Shown: in pieces, positions 62,097 to 64,000 of the stretch
How the letters are laid out: each line of letters starts with the position of its first letter
How positions within the stretch are numbered: the stretch's first letter is position 1
Origin: JBAXXL01 sp038206725
Lineage (GTDB): Bacteria > Bacteroidota > Ignavibacteria > Kapaibacteriales > UBA2268
Direction of reading: 5' to 3'
Length of the DNA: 64,000 bases
Assembly: GCA_038206725.1 (NCBI GenBank)
Contig: JBBRAO010000012.1
Location: 11,341-75,340, forward strand
Position numbers and translations under genes: made by a program
The notes under the pieces: model-generated
What the model was told of the DNA's origin: nothing
Databases searched by the model: none
Seen by the model: the letters and a program-made list of their open reading frames with translations, nothing else

Positions 62097-64000
62097 ATGA
62101 AACCCTTATTATTAGCTTTGCTTGCTTTAAGTTTGCTCGTGGGTGCAAAACTCAATGCCCAAGTCAATCTACAGTATTACCAATATTCAAAGACACAATC
62201 TTATGATGTTGGAGTACAACCACACTTTATCTATTATGATAAAATAACACAGAAAGTTCACGTTTTTTGCATTGGGCAGGACCTTAATTACGATGGTATT
62301 AAGGACGATATTGATGTTTCGCCAAGTTGGTGGACCATTGAAATGACAAACGGAGGCAAAACAACTAAATCCCAAGACTTTGCATTTGGATCATTTAATA
62401 TGTTCTACTTTCGTCCTGCTATAGACGCGGCTAACAGAAGAATTTATATCCCAAGCACAAATAAAGTTTACAATTATGGCTTGGACGATATGGTTCTAAG
62501 TGATTCCATAGTAGCACCTAACGTTATTGAAGGTATGACTTGCGGTAACGGTTCATTATACCTAAGTGTTAATCCTGTTTATGGCGAAGCCGGTAAAGTG
62601 CTTGTTTATACGGGTTGGGTACTTTCAAAAGAAATACCGGTTGGAGTGACTGCTCAAAATATCGCGGTGTATTCGAACAGCAAGACACAAAAAGCAATCG
62701 CTGTTGTAAATATAGGCAGTTACGGTGGGCAATCTTCGGTCAGTTTTATAGAATTCGACGATAAAGACGAATACACCAAAACCGATGTTGAAATTGGAAT
62801 AACCGCTAACTCGATTTATTATAACGATGGCTACATTTACGTAATATGTAATTCGACCAATAACACATATAAAATCAATGCGGAAAATTATAAAATCGAG
62901 AAGATTCTACATTCAGGTACAGCCGGATGGGATGGACCACGTCAAATGGCTTTTAACAATAAATATGGCTTTATTAGCGATTTTTCTGGCGACGTCAGGT
63001 TGATGGATTTAGATAAAGGGGTTAAAGACATTATTCATATAGGCGGCAAAATTGAAGGAATTTCAATGATATCGGATAGCAGTTTCATAACCGCCTTACA
63101 AATGAAAGCCGATTACTCATCGAATAATAGTGTTCTAATATTTGAGAAAAAGACATACAAATTCGACGCCGACCATCCAAAAAGCAATATGTACGATTTT
63201 TGCGAAACTTGCGAAAACCCCCAAGTTATAGTTTCCGGTAATATTGAAGATGAAAAATATGTATTATGTGTTGGCGATTCGACCAAGGGTATATTACCAT
63301 CAATTAGTCGAATTTCTGTAGCTTGGCCCACCACTCAATCAGGAAATTCGATAAACAGTTTTATGGATAGCAGAGAAATTTATAAATTTAGCTCCTATGT
63401 TTTCAAAAATCCACCAACGATGTCATTAACCGACAAAATTCTTTATGTTTCTACCGATAAGAAAATTATGATATTCCATATTGACGATAAAGCTCAACTA
63501 ATCGGTGAGTTAGATTTCCCAAGCGCGTTTTATCTTAAATCCGGCAAATACTATGAAAAAGACTACGTTATTGGACTGAACAAAGAAGGCTCTATAATTG
63601 TAATCGGCGACGAAACCAATATAAAAATGTCCAATAAACCATTGATTGACGGTGCGATGATTAATGATTTTGCAAGTGGGGATGTCAGCTCGGCTATTGT
63701 TTTTGATGTTGATAATAAAGCGGATTTGGAGTTAAAACATAATGAGGACAATCTTTATACTAGCGCTGTTGGATTAGATGGCAGAATATTCACCGATAAT
63801 GGTTTTCAAAGAGTTTATTTTATGAATTTTACAGATGTATCTTCCGAAATTCGAGAATACGGCTTATCTACTATGAAATTAGAAAAAACATTTAACAGCG
63901 GGCTGGTTGCAAATAAATCCTCTCGAGGGATTTATTGTCCTGAAACGATAGATATTCCCGGAAATCCTAACACTGAAGCAATAGTAATTACTTCTGAATT
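62097..64000 (+). CDS. Secreted beta-propeller-like protein under B12 riboswitch (5' part)
   Basis: An open frame from the ATG at 62097 (AAGGAG six bases before) runs 634 codons to the window edge with no stop, so the 3' end is missing. The signal peptide is MKPLLLALLALSLLVGAKLNA, without a lipobox. A DLNYDGIKDDID loop (~59-70) looks like a Ca2+-binding DxNxDG site. The rest has repeated propeller-like strands (RRIYIPSTNKVYNYGLDD, GYIYVICNSTNNTYKINAEN, GFISDFSGDVRLMDLDKG, KILYVSTDKKIMIFHIDD) resembling YncE/DUF5074 proteins. B12 control plus a surface propeller suggests a corrinoid-capture role like BtuG of Bacteroides. It may end in a T9SS CTD outside the window. Confidence 0.8.
   Translation, partial: MKPLLLALLALSLLVGAKLNAQVNLQYYQYSKTQSYDVGVQPHFIYYDKITQKVHVFCIGQDLNYDGIKDDIDVSPSWWTIEMTNGGKTTKSQDFAFGSFNMFYFRPAIDAANRRIYIPSTNKVYNYGLDDMVLSDSIVAPNVIEGMTCGNGSLYLSVNPVYGEAGKVLVYTGWVLSKEIPVGVTAQNIAVYSNSKTQKAIAVVNIGSYGGQSSVSFIEFDDKDEYTKTDVEIGITANSIYYNDGYIYVICNSTNNTYKINAENYKIEKILHSGTAGWDGPRQMAFNNKYGFISDFSGDVRLMDLDKGVKDIIHIGGKIEGISMISDSSFITALQMKADYSSNNSVLIFEKKTYKFDADHPKSNMYDFCETCENPQVIVSGNIEDEKYVLCVGDSTKGILPSISRISVAWPTTQSGNSINSFMDSREIYKFSSYVFKNPPTMSLTDKILYVSTDKKIMIFHIDDKAQLIGELDFPSAFYLKSGKYYEKDYVIGLNKEGSIIVIGDETNIKMSNKPLIDGAMINDFASGDVSSAIVFDVDNKADLELKHNEDNLYTSAVGLDGRIFTDNGFQRVYFMNFTDVSSEIREYGLSTMKLEKTFNSGLVANKSSRGIYCPETIDIPGNPNTEAIVITSE

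Noticed and set aside
61884..62206. Small plus-strand frames in the B12 leader
   Set aside because: They overlap the aptamer and the start of the exported protein, with no ribosome site at usable distance from their starts.
1..64000. tRNA, rRNA, prophage or insertion sequence
   Set aside because: I looked for T-loop-like GGTTCGAATCC motifs, integrase/transposase proteins and long terminal inverted repeats and saw none that hold up.

Overview
The window is a 64 kb chromosomal stretch from an AT-rich bacterium of the Bacteroidota/Chlorobi (FCB) side of the tree. Three things point there. Type IX secretion (T9SS) genes porU and porV are present. About ten secreted proteins end in type-A T9SS C-terminal sorting domains (CTDs). 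Many genes are preceded by the Bacteroidota-type -7 box TAnnTTTG, in three cases with a -33 TTG at exactly 19 bases spacing. The CTD style (SPNPAGDFITI ... IYNTLGEKV ... DLPKGIYFVK) suggests a Kapabacteria or Ignavibacteria-like lineage; this placement is an inference. No rRNA, tRNA, CRISPR array, prophage or transposase was seen.

Layout. 0-2.2 kb: nuoD and an AlbA_2-domain gene (minus strand). 2.3-5.9 kb: tight plus-strand operon purN, GNAT, dprA, polyprenyl synthase. 5.9-7.2 kb: T9SS client, then a strong terminator. 7.3-10.8 kb: minus operon dCMP deaminase, dnaJ-like, dnaG. 10.9-12.2 kb: murA. 12.7-13.3 kb: VapBC-like toxin-antitoxin pair with a frameshifted toxin, followed by a 23-bp tandem array. 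14-15.6 kb: small unknown gene plus NifU-domain gene, convergent with a CNNM/CBS membrane protein. 16.3-25.5 kb: accessory island of secreted proteins, with one frameshifted gene and an orphan CTD. 25.6-27.8 kb: IMPACT/YigZ, a small secreted protein, YceI. 28-33.2 kb: porU-porV. 33.9-41 kb: RlpA; a DnaQ/GIY-YIG fusion with a T9SS subtilase, an M15 peptidase, an FtsL-like protein and a membrane-Nudix fusion. 41.3-47.5 kb: more T9SS clients. 47.8-51.8 kb: minus cluster glgA, DUF4270-type lipoprotein, lipoprotein, CYTH protein. 52.2-55.7 kb: tandem beta-propeller T9SS paralogues. 55.7-61.8 kb: outer-membrane protein, purL, dTDP-glucose dehydratase, cytochrome b of succinate dehydrogenase. 61.8-64 kb: a cobalamin riboswitch and the 5' part of a secreted propeller-like protein running off the window.

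The genes link up around cell-surface biology. PorU/PorV would process and shuttle the many CTD-bearing proteins encoded on both sides. The main unexplained signal is a rich set of short palindromic elements. They fill nearly all long intergenic gaps as mosaics. Different palindromes also sit in frame inside the same two loops of T9SS sorting domains (6991-7087, 18976-19093, 25371-25403), so these elements appear to have entered and diversified secreted-protein coding sequence. A second notable system is the B12 riboswitch controlling a secreted propeller-like protein, possibly a BtuG-like corrinoid-capture protein.
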